From contig JBEDUI010000190.1 of assembly GCA_040414495.1 (NCBI GenBank), positions 1 to 47,419 of the forward strand: a stretch of DNA of 47,419 bases, written 5' to 3'. The DNA comes from DATAVB01 sp040414495. GTDB lineage: Bacteria > Actinomycetota > Actinomycetes > Mycobacteriales > QHCD01. Positions 13,411 to 23,275 of this stretch are shown piece after piece; positions within the stretch are counted from its first letter, which is position 1, and every line of letters starts with the position of its first letter. Under the pieces are notes generated by a model that ran no database searches, had not been told where the DNA came from, and saw only the letters and a list, made by a program, of their open reading frames with translations. Position numbers and translations under genes: made by a program.

Positions 13411-16179
13411 TTACGTTTTAGCGCGGCTACGAGTTGATTTCGTGGCTTTCTTCGCCGGCGCCTTTTTCGCGGCCCGTTTCTTCGGGGCCGGGCCGCGGGC
13501 GCGACGATCGGCCAGCAACTCGGCCGCGCGCTCGACCGTGATCGACTCGACCTCGTCGCCCTTACGCAGGCTGGCGTTGGTCTCGCCGTCGGTGACGTAC
13601 GGGCCGAACCGGCCGTCCTTGAGCACCATCGGCTTGCCGGTCTCCGGGTCGTCGCCGAGCTCACGCAGCGGCGGCGCGGCGGCCGCCCGCCGACCCCGCT
13701 GCTTCGGCGCGGCCAACAGTTTTTCGGCCTCTTCCAAGGTCACCGTGAACAGCTGATCCTCGGACTCCAGCGACCGGGACTCCTTGCCCTTCTTCACGTA
13801 CGGCCCGTAGCGGCCGTTCTGCGCGGTGATCTCCTCGCCCTCGGCGTCCTTGCCCAGTACTCGCGGCAGGGACAGCAACTTGAGCGCATCCTCAAGCCCC
13901 ACGGTTTCCAGCGACATCGTCTTGAACAGGCTGGCCGAGGGCGGCTTCTCCTTCGAGCCTTCCGGCAGCGCCACCGTGATGTACGGCCCGTACCGCCCGT
14001 TCTTGGCGATCACGTCCAGCCCGGACTCCGGATGTTGACCCAGCACCCGGTCCTCGGACGGTGCGTTGAGTAGCTCCTCGATCTTCTCGTCGGTCAGCTC
14101 GTCCGGCGCGATGTCCTCCGGGATCGAGGCCCGTGGCCCGTCCTCGCCCTGCTGCAGATACGGACCGTACCGGCCGACCCGCACGACGACACCGTCACGC
14201 AGCGGAATCGAGTTCACCCCGCGCGCATCGATCTCGGCCAACCGCTCGGCGACGAGTTTCTTCAGGCCACCGGCTCGGGCTATGCCGCCCTCCTGCCCGG
14301 CCGCCGAACCGAAGTAGAACCGGGTCAGCCAGTCGACGCCGGGCTGCTCGCCGGCCGCGATCCCGTCGAGGTCGTCCTCCATCGACGCGGTGAAGTCGTA
14401 GTCGACCAGTCGGGTGAAGTACTTCTCCAGCAGCCCGACGACCGCGAACGCGACCCAGGTCGGGACCAGTGCGGAGCCCTTCATCCAGACGTAGCCGCGG
14501 TCCTTGATGTTCTCCAGGTGCGAGGCGTACGTCGACGGGCGGCCGATGCCCAACTCCTCCAGCGCCTTGACCAGACTCGGCTCGGTGTAGCGGGCCGGCG
14601 GGCTGGTCGTGTGCCCGTTCGGCGTCATGTCGGTGCCGGTCAGCGCGTCGCCCTCGGCCACCCGCGGCAGCCGCCGCTCGGCGTCCGGCCGCTCCGCGTT
14701 CTCGTCGTCGCCGTGCTCGACGTATGCCCGGAGGAATCCGGGGAACGTGATCGTCTGGCCGCTCACGGAGAATTCCGCGCGACCCAGTTCGGCCACGGCC
14801 TGACCGGACAGCAACCGGATCGACGTACGGAAACCGCGCGCGTCGGCCATCTGCGAGGCGACCGTGCGCTGCCAGATCAACTCGTACAACCGGAATTCGT
14901 CCGACGACAGCTCGCGCGCCACCTGGCCGGGAGTACGGAAGTTGTCGCCGGCCGGGCGGATCGCCTCGTGCGCCTCCTGGGCGTTCTTGACCTTACGGGT
15001 GTAAACGCGGGGCTTGTCCGGCACGTACTCCGATCCGTACAGCTCGCGGGCCTGGCTCCGGGCGGCGCTCAACGCCGTCTCGGAGAGGTTCGTCGAGTCG
15101 GTACGCATGTACGTGATGTAGCCGCCTTCGTACAGCCGCTGCGCGATCGACATGGCCCGTTGCGCGGAGAACCGCAGCTTGCGGCCGGCTTCCTGCTGCA
15201 GGGTCGAGGTGATGAACGGGGGGTACGGGCGGCGGGTGTACGGCCGTTCTTCGACCCGGGTGATCGCGAAATCGCCGCCGGTCAGCGTCTCGGCTACCCG
15301 GTTCGCCGACGCCTCATCCAGCTGCAGGACATCATTTCGGGCCTGGCCGGTGTCCGGGTCGAAGTCCCGACCGGTCGCGAGCCGACGCCCGTCGAGCGAC
15401 ACCAACGTGGCGGTCAGGGTCGCCGGCTCGGTGGCAGTGGCCTGCTTGCCGGTGTCGAAGACGCCCTCGACGTCCCAGTAGCCGGCCGGTACGAACCGCA
15501 GCCGGGCCCGTTCCCGTTCGACCACGAGCCGGGTGAAGACCGACTGCACCCGGCCGGCCGACAGCCTGGGCATGACCTTTTTCCACAGCACCGGGCTGAC
15601 CTCGTACCCGTACAACCGGTCGAGGATCCGCCGGGTCTCCTGCGCGTCGACGAGCGATTCGTCCAGGTCCCGCGGGTTGGCTACCGCCTCCTGGATCGCC
15701 CGCGGCGTGATCTCGTGGAAGACCATCCGGCGCACCGGCACGGTCGGCTTCAACGTCTGGATCAGATGCCAGGCGATGGCCTCGCCCTCGCGGTCCTCAT
15801 CTGTGGCGAGGTAGACCTGGCGGGCGTCCTTGAGTAGTTCCTTGAGCCGGGCGACCTGTTGCTTGCGGTCCGGGCTGATGACGTAGATCGGCTCGAAGCC
15901 CTCGTCGACGTTGACGCCGAGCCGGGCCCAGGACTGTCCTTTGTATTTGGCCGGAATGTCGGCCGCATTGCGCGGCAGGTCACGGATGTGCCCGACGCTG
16001 GACTCGACTACATAGTCCGAGCCTAGAAATGAGGAGATCATCTGCGCCTTGTGGGGCGACTCGACGATCACCAGGTTGACTCCGCCACCGCGTGCGCCGT
16101 TGCGGGTGCGTGTCGCTCGCCGCTTGCCGCCAGCCGTCGGCTGGCTTTCGGGCTCCGCTTGTGTGGCTGTGTCGGTCAC
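13411..16179 (-). CDS. topA: DNA topoisomerase I
   Basis: A 922-residue type IA topoisomerase that relaxes negative supercoils. The TOPRIM domain starts LVIVESPHKAQMIS (about residues 36-49) and has the metal site DEDREGEAIAW (about 125-135). The active-site tyrosine lies in YITYMRTDSTN (about 348-358). The C-terminal part has several actinobacterial repeats of the type NGRYGPYV followed by a Lys/Ala-rich tail (residues about 895-922) that aids DNA binding. Oddities are SPHKA for the usual SPAKA or SPTKA, and SVFTRLVVERE for the usual SVATRLVVERE. Length and order match Mycobacterium and Streptomyces enzymes. The gene is monocistronic and ends at a strong shared terminator. Confidence 0.97.
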   Translation of the reverse strand: MTDTATQAEPESQPTAGGKRRATRTRNGARGGGVNLVIVESPHKAQMISSFLGSDYVVESSVGHIRDLPRNAADIPAKYKGQSWARLGVNVDEGFEPIYVISPDRKQQVARLKELLKDARQVYLATDEDREGEAIAWHLIQTLKPTVPVRRMVFHEITPRAIQEAVANPRDLDESLVDAQETRRILDRLYGYEVSPVLWKKVMPRLSAGRVQSVFTRLVVERERARLRFVPAGYWDVEGVFDTGKQATATEPATLTATLVSLDGRRLATGRDFDPDTGQARNDVLQLDEASANRVAETLTGGDFAITRVEERPYTRRPYPPFITSTLQQEAGRKLRFSAQRAMSIAQRLYEGGYITYMRTDSTNLSETALSAARSQARELYGSEYVPDKPRVYTRKVKNAQEAHEAIRPAGDNFRTPGQVARELSSDEFRLYELIWQRTVASQMADARGFRTSIRLLSGQAVAELGRAEFSVSGQTITFPGFLRAYVEHGDDENAERPDAERRLPRVAEGDALTGTDMTPNGHTTSPPARYTEPSLVKALEELGIGRPSTYASHLENIKDRGYVWMKGSALVPTWVAFAVVGLLEKYFTRLVDYDFTASMEDDLDGIAAGEQPGVDWLTRFYFGSAAGQEGGIARAGGLKKLVAERLAEIDARGVNSIPLRDGVVVRVGRYGPYLQQGEDGPRASIPEDIAPDELTDEKIEELLNAPSEDRVLGQHPESGLDVIAKNGRYGPYITVALPEGSKEKPPSASLFKTMSLETVGLEDALKLLSLPRVLGKDAEGEEITAQNGRYGPYVKKGKESRSLESEDQLFTVTLEEAEKLLAAPKQRGRRAAAAPPLRELGDDPETGKPMVLKDGRFGPYVTDGETNASLRKGDEVESITVERAAELLADRRARGPAPKKRAAKKAPAKKATKSTRSRAKT

Positions 16180-16412
16180 AGTGCTCCTGCTGTTCTATCG
16201 GTTTGGCCGCTCGCAGTGTGCGGCGACGGTGGGGCCTCCCGCAAACGCATACCCCCGGCGGATGCTTCCTGTACGGCAATGCCGCCCAGTTCTAACCCCG
16301 GCCGCAGATGAATACAGCGCGTTGTGGCCGAAGTCACGCTGCGTGCGCGAAGAGTAACCGAAACGGCGTGCCAACCCGAGAGAGTACGCCTCTGACGCCA
16401 GATGGCAGCCGA

Positions 16413-17159
16413 TCAGGGAGCCGACACTGCGGCCGCCATGATCGCGGCGACCTTCGCGGCCGAGGTGACCAAGATCGTCCCGTCTGGACTTCCGCCGAAC
16501 GAAAATTTCGCGTCATGTCGCGAACCGGACCCGGGGGCCGGCGCCGACCCGGAGAAGTGCAGCTCGCCGACGCCGGTGACAGCGCGCAGCCGACCTACGT
16601 TGCGCTCCGTGATCCCGCCGCCGGCCATAATCACGATCCGGCCGGCCGCCTGCCGGTGCAGCGCGGCGATGAGATCCGCGCCTTCGGCCGCGCTGGCCTG
16701 CTGGCCTGAGGTCAGGACCCGGTGTACGTCCAGCTTGATCAACGTCTCCAGCGCTTGGGCCGGATCGGCCGTGACATCGAAGGCCCGGTGAAACGTCATC
16801 GGCAGCTGCGACCGGGTCCTGAGTCCGCCAGTCAGCTCCGCGTCGACGGCGCCGTCGGCTGTGAGCGCGCCGCTGACGATGCCGGCCGCGCCGGCCGCCG
16901 CGGCCGCGTCCACGTCCCGCAGCATCACCTCGGCCTCATCCGGACCGTAGACGAAGTCACCACCGCGCGGCCGTACCAACACCTGCACCTTGACCGGACC
17001 GGCGGCAGCGACCGCGGCCTCGATCAGCCCGAGGCTGGGCGTGATGCCGCCCTCGACCAAGTCCGAACACAACTCGACCCGGTCAGCCCCGGCATCCCGG
17101 GCCACCCGGACGCCGGCCACGCTGTCGACACAGATCTCAAAGTTCGGGCGCCCAGACAC
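16413..17159 (-). CDS. cutC: CutC family protein
   Basis: A TIM-barrel protein of the CutC family, once linked to copper tolerance; its biochemical role is still unclear. Visible signatures are FEICVDSV near the start, GADRVELCSDLVEGGITPS (about residues 24-42), VLVRPRGGDFVY, TFHRAFDV, VLTSGQ and IMAGGGI. The start is ambiguous: GTG at 17159 gives 248 residues, within the family range, while an upstream ATG at 17186 adds nine residues and would overlap, on the opposite strand, the ATG of the neighbouring MlrC gene. Neither has a clear ribosome site. Divergent from the peptidase gene. Confidence 0.85.
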   Translation of the reverse strand: MSGRPNFEICVDSVAGVRVARDAGADRVELCSDLVEGGITPSLGLIEAAVAAAGPVKVQVLVRPRGGDFVYGPDEAEVMLRDVDAAAAAGAAGIVSGALTADGAVDAELTGGLRTRSQLPMTFHRAFDVTADPAQALETLIKLDVHRVLTSGQQASAAEGADLIAALHRQAAGRIVIMAGGGITERNVGRLRAVTGVGELHFSGSAPAPGSGSRHDAKFSFGGSPDGTILVTSAAKVAAIMAAAVSAP

Positions 17160-17184
17160 CCGGGCATTGTGGCAGGTTGTCTGC

Positions 17185-18630
17185 ATGACCCCCCGCATCG
17201 GCATCGCCGGCATCGCCATTGAATCCAGTACTTTCTCCCCGCATCGCACCGCTTTGGCGGATTTCGACGTACGCCGTGGGGCTGAGTTGTTGCAGCGCTA
17301 CGAATGGATGAGTGACCCGTGGGCCGCCGAGGTGGAATGGGTGCCGCTGCTGCATGCGCGGTCGCTGCCTGGTGGCGCGGTGCTGCCGGAGGTGTATGAC
17401 GACCTCTCGGCCGAGATCATCACGCGGCTGGGCGAGGCCGGGCCGCTGGACGGCCTGTTCTTCGACATCCACGGCGCGATGAGCGTGGTCGGCCGGCAGG
17501 ACGCCGAAGCGGACCTGGCCCGGCGGATCCGGGCCGTGGTCGGACCGGACGTGCTGATCTCGACGTCGATGGACCTGCACGGCAACGTTTCGCGCGAATT
17601 GGCCAGCACCGTCGACCTGATCACCTGTTACCGGATGGCGCCGCACGAGGACGCCGCCGAAAGCCGCGAACGGGCGGCCCGCAATCTGGTCGAACGTCTT
17701 GGTTCGGCTCGGCCGGCCAAGGCGTGGGTGCAGGTGCCGGTGCTGTTGCCGGGCGAGAAGACATCGACCCGGATCGAGCCGGCCGCCTCGATCTACAAGC
17801 GGGTCGCCGAGATCGCCGATGAGCCGGGCGTACTGGACGCGGCGGTGTGGGTCGGCTACGCGTGGGCCGATGAGCCGCGCTGCCGGGCCGCGGTCGTGGT
17901 GACCGGCGACGACGCCGCGCTGGCCCGGGAACGGGCGACCGAGCTGGCGCAGCTGTATTGGCAGGCCCGCTCGGAGTTCGCGTTCGTCGCCCCGGCCGCA
18001 AGCCTGGACGAATGCGTCGCGGCCGGGCTGGCCAGTTCGGCCCGTCCGTTCTTTATCAGCGACTCGGGCGACAACCCGACCGCCGGCGGCGCCGACGACG
18101 TCTCGTGGACCCTGGGCTCGCTGCTCAAGGTCCCGGCGTTGACCTCCGGGGAGGCGACCGCGATCCACGCCAGCATCGTCGATGCCGCCGCGGTGGCGGC
18201 CTGCGTCGAGGCCGGGGTCGGGGCATCGGTCTCGGTCGAGGCCGGCGGCAAGATCGACTCCGGTCCCTCCGGCCCGGTGCTGGTGAATGGGACCGTGTTC
18301 TCGATTTCTGAAGACCCGGTCGGCGGCACTATCGCGGTGGTGAAGGTGGGCGGGTTGCACGCGATCCTGACGTCGCGCCGCAAGCCGTATCACCGCATCG
18401 CCGACTTCACGCGGCTCGGCCTCGACCCTGCTGCTACGGATCTGGTGATCGTGAAGATCGGGTACCTGGAGCCGGAGCTGTACGACCTGGCCGAGGACTG
18501 GATGCTCGGCCTCACCCCCGGCGGTGTCGACCAGGATCTGGTGCGGTTGGGACATCACGGGGTGCGTCGGCCGCTGTTCCCGTTCGACCCGGATATGGGC
18601 GATCCGGACCTGACGCCCGAGCTGCTCTAG
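17185..18630 (+). CDS. M81 family metallopeptidase (MlrC-like)
   Basis: A 481-residue homologue of MlrC, the zinc enzyme that completes linearised microcystin breakdown in sphingomonads; most homologues outside that pathway have unknown substrates. Metal-site motifs are IAIESSTFSPHRT near the N-terminus, FFDIHGAM (about residues 93-100), SMDLHGNVSRE (about 131-141) and CYRMAPHEDAAE (about 152-163). A later conserved segment is ISDSGDNPTAGGADD (about 291-305). The ATG at 17185 opens straight into the first strand of the fold, leaving almost no leader, so the transcript may be leaderless. It is divergent from cutC with at most 25 bases between them. Confidence 0.88.
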   Translation: MTPRIGIAGIAIESSTFSPHRTALADFDVRRGAELLQRYEWMSDPWAAEVEWVPLLHARSLPGGAVLPEVYDDLSAEIITRLGEAGPLDGLFFDIHGAMSVVGRQDAEADLARRIRAVVGPDVLISTSMDLHGNVSRELASTVDLITCYRMAPHEDAAESRERAARNLVERLGSARPAKAWVQVPVLLPGEKTSTRIEPAASIYKRVAEIADEPGVLDAAVWVGYAWADEPRCRAAVVVTGDDAALARERATELAQLYWQARSEFAFVAPAASLDECVAAGLASSARPFFISDSGDNPTAGGADDVSWTLGSLLKVPALTSGEATAIHASIVDAAAVAACVEAGVGASVSVEAGGKIDSGPSGPVLVNGTVFSISEDPVGGTIAVVKVGGLHAILTSRRKPYHRIADFTRLGLDPAATDLVIVKIGYLEPELYDLAEDWMLGLTPGGVDQDLVRLGHHGVRRPLFPFDPDMGDPDLTPELL

Positions 18631-18660
18631 TCGGCTCGTTTGTCGCTGGCCCCGGTCGGA

Positions 18661-19311
18661 TTAGTGGCCGGGGTCGGGCCAGCCGTCGGCGCCGGGCGGC
18701 GGCTCGCCGAGGTACGCCCGCAGGACCGCGAGCCGGCGCCGCCCGGTGATCCGGTAGGCCGGGCCGCCCGCGCGCACCCCGACGTACGTTCCGGGCACGC
18801 CGACCTGGTCGAGCAACTTGCCGATGGTCGGGTACGCCGGCCGATCGGTGTGTCCGAGGCGCAGCAGAAAACCGCTGTTCGCAGCGGCTTCCGGCGATCC
18901 ATCGTCTGGCGACCCGTCCGGCGGGCCCTCGCCCTTCCGGCTCGCCGGAACGCTGTTCGCGCCGGCCGCGATCGCCCACAGCCGTAGGCTGCCGGCCCCG
19001 AGCGTGCACCCGGCCGGCGGCGACTTGACCGCGCCGCGCAGCCAGCGGTCGGCCAGCCCGGCCAGCTCACGGCTGAACTCGGTCCGTACGACGATCCCGT
19101 CGCCGTCGGCCTCTGACTGGTCACCGGGCAACTGCCGGGCGGCGAACTCGGCCAGCAGAGCATCCGCCCGCCACCGCGCCGCCACGATCACCGACAGCCG
19201 CGCCGTTCCCCGCCGCCGGACCGCCTGCCCCGGGCCGACCAATAAACCCTGTAAGTCGTGCAGGCTGGGACCGGCCGGATCGCCGGCGAACAGGGAGAGC
19301 TGGTCGGACAC
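18661..19311 (-). CDS. Conserved-looking hypothetical protein
   Basis: A 216-residue protein from a GTG at 19311, reading VSDQLSLFAGDPAGPSLHDL at the N-terminus. I do not recognise a domain. It has a hydrophobic, helix-like middle (LAGLADRWLRGAVKS, LGAGSLRLWAIAAG) and a C-terminal part with LLRLGHTD and RRRLAVLRAYLGEPPPGADG. The frame stays open much further upstream, but that extension is Arg-rich and crosses a repeat, so I exclude it. It overlaps the reverse strand upstream of the dehydrogenase gene and is convergent with mlrC, with 30 bases between stops. Confidence 0.6.
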   Translation of the reverse strand: MSDQLSLFAGDPAGPSLHDLQGLLVGPGQAVRRRGTARLSVIVAARWRADALLAEFAARQLPGDQSEADGDGIVVRTEFSRELAGLADRWLRGAVKSPPAGCTLGAGSLRLWAIAAGANSVPASRKGEGPPDGSPDDGSPEAAANSGFLLRLGHTDRPAYPTIGKLLDQVGVPGTYVGVRAGGPAYRITGRRRLAVLRAYLGEPPPGADGWPDPGH

Positions 19312-19361
19312 GTCTGCAGCGTACGGGCAACTGCTGACACGACTGCCCCGACGCAACCGCC

Positions 19362-19435
19362 GGCCGTACGCGATCCGACGCGACGCTGCCAACCACTGGC
19401 CGTACGCGATCCCGATGCCGGGCCGCACGCGATCC
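19362..19435. repeat. Three dispersed copies of a 15-base motif
   Basis: GGCCGTACGCGATCC occurs at 19362-19376 and 19398-19412, and with one change (GGCCGCACGCGATCC) at 19421-19435. The copies lie in the spacer between two divergent genes, at steps of 36 and 23 bases. They could be regulatory sites for either gene or simple duplication. Confidence 0.6.
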
Positions 19436-19534
19436 TCGACGCCACATCGCCGCAGAACCCCGGCCGGGATCACTATCACGACCGGTATCGGCGAATCGTT
19501 CCGCCGCAGCGGAAAACCCGGCACAGTACGGAGA

Positions 19535-20551
19535 ATGCGAGCATTGGTTTTCCACGGCCCATGGGACATCCGCGTCGAAGAACGCCCCGACCCCCAGCCC
19601 GGTTCGGACGAGGTTCTGGTGGAGATTCTCGCGACCGGCATTTGTGGCTCCGATATTCACGGCTTCACCGGAGAGAACGGCCGGCGCCACCCGGGCCAGG
19701 TCATGGGGCACGAGACGGTCGGGCGCATCCGCTCGCTGGGCGACGCGGTCTCGGCCGACCTGGCCGCCGGGTCGCTGGTCACGGTCAACCCGATCGTGAT
19801 CTGTGGACAATGCGAAGTCTGCCGCGGTCAGCGCAGCGGCCGGTGCACCAACAGCCGGGTCATCGGCGTAGCCCCCGAGCTCAGCTCCGCCTTCGCCGAC
19901 CTGATGCTGGCCCCGGCCCGCAATATCGTGCGGCTGCCGGACAGCCTGCCCGAGGAGTACGGGGCGCTGGTCGAGCCGCTGTCGGTCGGCTTCCACGCCC
20001 TCGCCCGCGGGCACTGCAACGACGAGGATGCGGTGCTGATCATCGGCGGTGGCCCGATTGGTCAGTCGGCCGCGCTGGCGGCGCGACGGCTGCGGGCCCG
20101 CCAGCTCACGGTCAGCGAGCCGGACGCGCGGCGCCGCACCCTGCTGGCTGAGCTGGGCATCAACGCGATCGAACCGGCGGCGTTGGACGATCTGGCCGAG
20201 CCGCCAACGCTTGTGGTCGACGCGGTCGGGTCGGGCCGCTCGATCGCCGACGCGCTGCGGGTTTCGGCGCCTTCGTCGCGGGTTGTGCTGGTCGGCATGC
20301 AGCAACCGAACCTCGAAGTCGCCGCGTACTCGGTAAGCGTGGAGGAACGCAGCATCGTCGGCTCGTACTCATACACCGACGAGGAATTCCGGCAGACCGC
20401 GGAATGGGTCGGCACGGCGCCGCCGGAGCTGGCCCGGCTGATCGAGGGCCGGGTCGGATGGGACGCTGCCCCCGAGACGTTTACCGGTCTGGCCAAGGGC
20501 GAAAACCCGGCCAGCAAGGTGCTCGTATTTCCCGGCGGCGTACCAGCCTGA
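19535..20551 (+). CDS. Zinc-dependent medium-chain dehydrogenase
   Basis: A 338-residue MDR-family NAD(P)-dependent alcohol/polyol dehydrogenase. Catalytic zinc ligands are in ATGICGSDIHG (Cys about residue 37) and VMGHETVG (about 56-63). The structural zinc site is CGQCEVCRGQRSGRC (about 90-104). The Rossmann loop is IIGGGPIGQSA (about 169-179). The pattern resembles galactitol/threonine dehydrogenase-like members; the substrate is not clear. I chose the ATG at 19535; the GGAG just before it is too close to be a normal ribosome site, so start or mechanism is slightly uncertain. It is followed by a strong hairpin shared with the pyrophosphatase gene. Confidence 0.85.
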   Translation: MRALVFHGPWDIRVEERPDPQPGSDEVLVEILATGICGSDIHGFTGENGRRHPGQVMGHETVGRIRSLGDAVSADLAAGSLVTVNPIVICGQCEVCRGQRSGRCTNSRVIGVAPELSSAFADLMLAPARNIVRLPDSLPEEYGALVEPLSVGFHALARGHCNDEDAVLIIGGGPIGQSAALAARRLRARQLTVSEPDARRRTLLAELGINAIEPAALDDLAEPPTLVVDAVGSGRSIADALRVSAPSSRVVLVGMQQPNLEVAAYSVSVEERSIVGSYSYTDEEFRQTAEWVGTAPPELARLIEGRVGWDAAPETFTGLAKGENPASKVLVFPGGVPA

Positions 20552-20622
20552 GCCGTATTTTCGGTCAATAATCCACTGTGGATAGCAATGAATGTCCACA
20601 CTGTACATACGCCGATAAACGC

Positions 20623-20658
20623 AAACGGCGCCCCGACCGGAAAGTCGGAGCGCCGTTT
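20623..20658. terminator. Bidirectional terminator hairpin
   Basis: AAACGGCGCCCCGAC (20623-20637) pairs with GTCGGAGCGCCGTTT (20644-20658) with one mismatch and a six-base loop. The flanking A and T triplets give T-runs in both directions. It lies between the convergent dehydrogenase and hppA genes. Confidence 0.88.
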
Positions 20659-20670
20659 CGCGTTTCGTAC

Positions 20671-23007
20671 TCAGGCCTCGATACGGGCCTGTTCCGGAGC
20701 CGCGCCGACCGCAACAACGCGGCGCTTGGAGATGACGACCGCGCCGGCAATGATCGCGATCGCGAGCACCGCGATAATGACCCGGACGGCAATACTGGCG
20801 TCCTGACCAATCGAGAGCTTCACGATTGCCGGAGCAATCAGCACGGCGACCAGGTTCATCACCTTGATCAGCGGGTTCAGCGCGGGACCCGCGGTGTCCT
20901 TGAACGGGTCCCCAACGGTGTCGCCGATGATCGTCGCCTCGTGCGAATCACTGCCCTTGCCGCCGTACTGACCGTCCTCGACGATCTTCTTGGCGTTGTC
21001 CCACGCACCACCGGAGTTGGCGAGGAAGATCGCCATCAGCACGCCGGCGCCGATCGCACCGGCCAGGTAGCCGGCCAACGGCCCCGTGCCGAACAGGAAT
21101 CCGGTGGCAACCGGCGCGAGGACCGCGAGCAGACCTGGCGTCGCCAACTCCCGCAGCGAGTCACGGGTACAGATGTCGACGACCCGGCCGTACTCGGGCT
21201 TCTCGGTACCGTCCATGATCCCGGGCTTGGTACGGAACTGCTCGCGTACCTCGAAGACCACCCGACTGGCCGCGCGGGATACCGCGTTGATCGCCAGCCC
21301 GGAAAAGAAGAACACGACGGCGGCACCGAATATCAGGCCGACCAACACGTTGGGCTGGAACACCGCCGTGCCCAACGAGAGCAACGTCTCCCGGCTCGGC
21401 CGTGACGCGTTGGCCGTGTCGATGGCCTGACTGACCGCGGTCTGGAACGAACCGAACAGGGCGGTCGCGGCGAGTACGGCGGTGGCGATCGCAATGCCCT
21501 TGGTGATCGCCTTGGTGGTGTTGCCGACCGCGTCGAGGTCGGTCAGCGCCTGGGCGCCAGCGCCGTCGACGTCGCCGGACATTTCCGCGATGCCCTGGGC
21601 GTTGTCGCTGACTGGGCCGAACGTATCCATCGACACGATCACGCCGGCGGTGGTGAGCAGACCGCAGCCGGCGAGCGCGACCGCGAACAACGACAGCGTG
21701 ATCGAGCCGCCGCCGAGCAGGAAGGCCAGGTAGACGCCGGCGCCGAGCAGCAGAGCCGAGTAGACCGCCGACTCCAGACCCAACGAGACGCCCGAGAGGA
21801 TGACGGTCGCCGAACCGGTCAACGACGTGCGCGCGACGTCCTTGGTCGGCTTGCGGGCGGTGTCGGTGAAAAAGCCGGTCAGCTGCTGGATCGCGGAGGC
21901 CAGGACGATGCCGATGAGCACCGCGAGGAACGCGATCACGGCCGGGTCCCCGGTGGGCCGGTCGCTCACGGTCAGGCCGAACAGCTGGCTGGTGCCCGCC
22001 CGTAGCGAGTTGAACGAGCCGGGCAGGTAGGTGAACGCGGCGATCGCGACCAGGACGAGCGAGGTGGTCGCGGAAATGAAGAAGCCGCGGTTGATCGGGA
22101 CCAGGCCGGACCGGTCGGTGGGCCGCAGTCGGGTGGCGAAGATGCCGACCATCGAGCTGATGATGCCGATCCCGCCGACGATCAGCGGGAAGACCAGACC
22201 CTTGGCGCCGAAGGCCACGTGGCCCAGGATCAACGCGGCGACCAGGGTCACGGCGTACGACTCGAACAGGTCGGCCGCCATGCCGGCGCAGTCACCAACG
22301 TTGTCGCCGACGTTGTCCGCGATCGTGGCCGCGTTCCGTGGGTCGTCCTCGGGGATGCCCGCCTCGACCTTGCCGACCAGGTCGGCGCCGACGTCGGCGG
22401 CCTTGGTGAAGATGCCGCCGCCGACCCGCATGAACATCGCCAGCAGCGCGCCGCCGAAACCAAAGCCTTCGAGCACGGTCGGTGCGTTCTGGTTGAAGAT
22501 CAGCAAAACCAGACCAGCACCGAGCAGACCAAGACCGACGGTCAACATGCCGCAGACACCGCCGGTGCGGAACGCGATCTTGAATCCGTTCTGCACGCCG
22601 CCTTCACGCGCGGCGGCAGCGACCCGGACATTGGCCCGGGTAGCGAGCGTCATGCCAAAGAATCCCACTGTCGCGGAAAATGCCGCACCGACAAGAAAGA
22701 AGAGCGCGCGTCCAATTCGGACGGTCCAGCCACCTTCGTTGACCGGCAGGATAAGCATCAAAATGAAGACGATGATCGCGAAGACGCTCAACGTCCGGAA
22801 CTGACGAGACAAATAGGCCGAGGCGCCTTCCTGGACCGCCTTCGCTATCTCCTGCATGCGCGGCGTGCCCTGGCTGGCGCCGCCGACCTCTTTGAATAGG
22901 TAATACGCGAGGCCGAGCGCTGCCAGCGCAATGATCAGGATGACGACGACGAAACCGTAATCGCCGCCACCGATCTTCGCAGCGTCGGCGAGGTACGGGC
23001 GGGGCAT
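20671..23007 (-). CDS. hppA: Membrane proton-pumping pyrophosphatase
   Basis: A 778-residue integral membrane enzyme with about 16 membrane segments that couples pyrophosphate hydrolysis to ion pumping. The catalytic signature DVGADLVGKVE with GIPEDDPRNAATIADNVGDN lies at about residues 196-230, and a second acidic cluster near the C-terminus includes GDTVGDPFKDTAGP. The segment GNTTKAITKG has Lys where potassium-dependent enzymes have Ala, which predicts a K+-independent proton pump, as in Streptomyces. The ATG at 23007 follows GGAGGA at 23011-23016. The gene is monocistronic, with a shared terminator downstream. Confidence 0.95.
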   Translation of the reverse strand: MPRPYLADAAKIGGGDYGFVVVILIIALAALGLAYYLFKEVGGASQGTPRMQEIAKAVQEGASAYLSRQFRTLSVFAIIVFILMLILPVNEGGWTVRIGRALFFLVGAAFSATVGFFGMTLATRANVRVAAAAREGGVQNGFKIAFRTGGVCGMLTVGLGLLGAGLVLLIFNQNAPTVLEGFGFGGALLAMFMRVGGGIFTKAADVGADLVGKVEAGIPEDDPRNAATIADNVGDNVGDCAGMAADLFESYAVTLVAALILGHVAFGAKGLVFPLIVGGIGIISSMVGIFATRLRPTDRSGLVPINRGFFISATTSLVLVAIAAFTYLPGSFNSLRAGTSQLFGLTVSDRPTGDPAVIAFLAVLIGIVLASAIQQLTGFFTDTARKPTKDVARTSLTGSATVILSGVSLGLESAVYSALLLGAGVYLAFLLGGGSITLSLFAVALAGCGLLTTAGVIVSMDTFGPVSDNAQGIAEMSGDVDGAGAQALTDLDAVGNTTKAITKGIAIATAVLAATALFGSFQTAVSQAIDTANASRPSRETLLSLGTAVFQPNVLVGLIFGAAVVFFFSGLAINAVSRAASRVVFEVREQFRTKPGIMDGTEKPEYGRVVDICTRDSLRELATPGLLAVLAPVATGFLFGTGPLAGYLAGAIGAGVLMAIFLANSGGAWDNAKKIVEDGQYGGKGSDSHEATIIGDTVGDPFKDTAGPALNPLIKVMNLVAVLIAPAIVKLSIGQDASIAVRVIIAVLAIAIIAGAVVISKRRVVAVGAAPEQARIEA

Positions 23008-23275
23008 ACGTCCTCCAAGCCGGTGTGAATTCCGCACCCGGCAGGCGAACGCGTCGTTCAGGGCACGGAGCGGTAACACGCGAACGTGGCGCGTGGTGCC
23101 GGGAGTGTAGAGGAATACAACGCTTATACGAACGCCGGGGTCGCGGGCGTGTCGAGAATGCCCGCTCCTCGCTCACTCTCAGTGTCACTCTAGGCCTTTT
23201 CACAGCTGACTGTGTTCGTAACTGTCAACAGTGGATCGGCCCATATACCTTTACGTGGCGAATTGTTACGTTCTG

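Noticed and set aside
14518..15837. 439-codon plus-strand frame opposite topA
   Set aside because: Same reasoning: it is the reverse-strand image of conserved topA codons.
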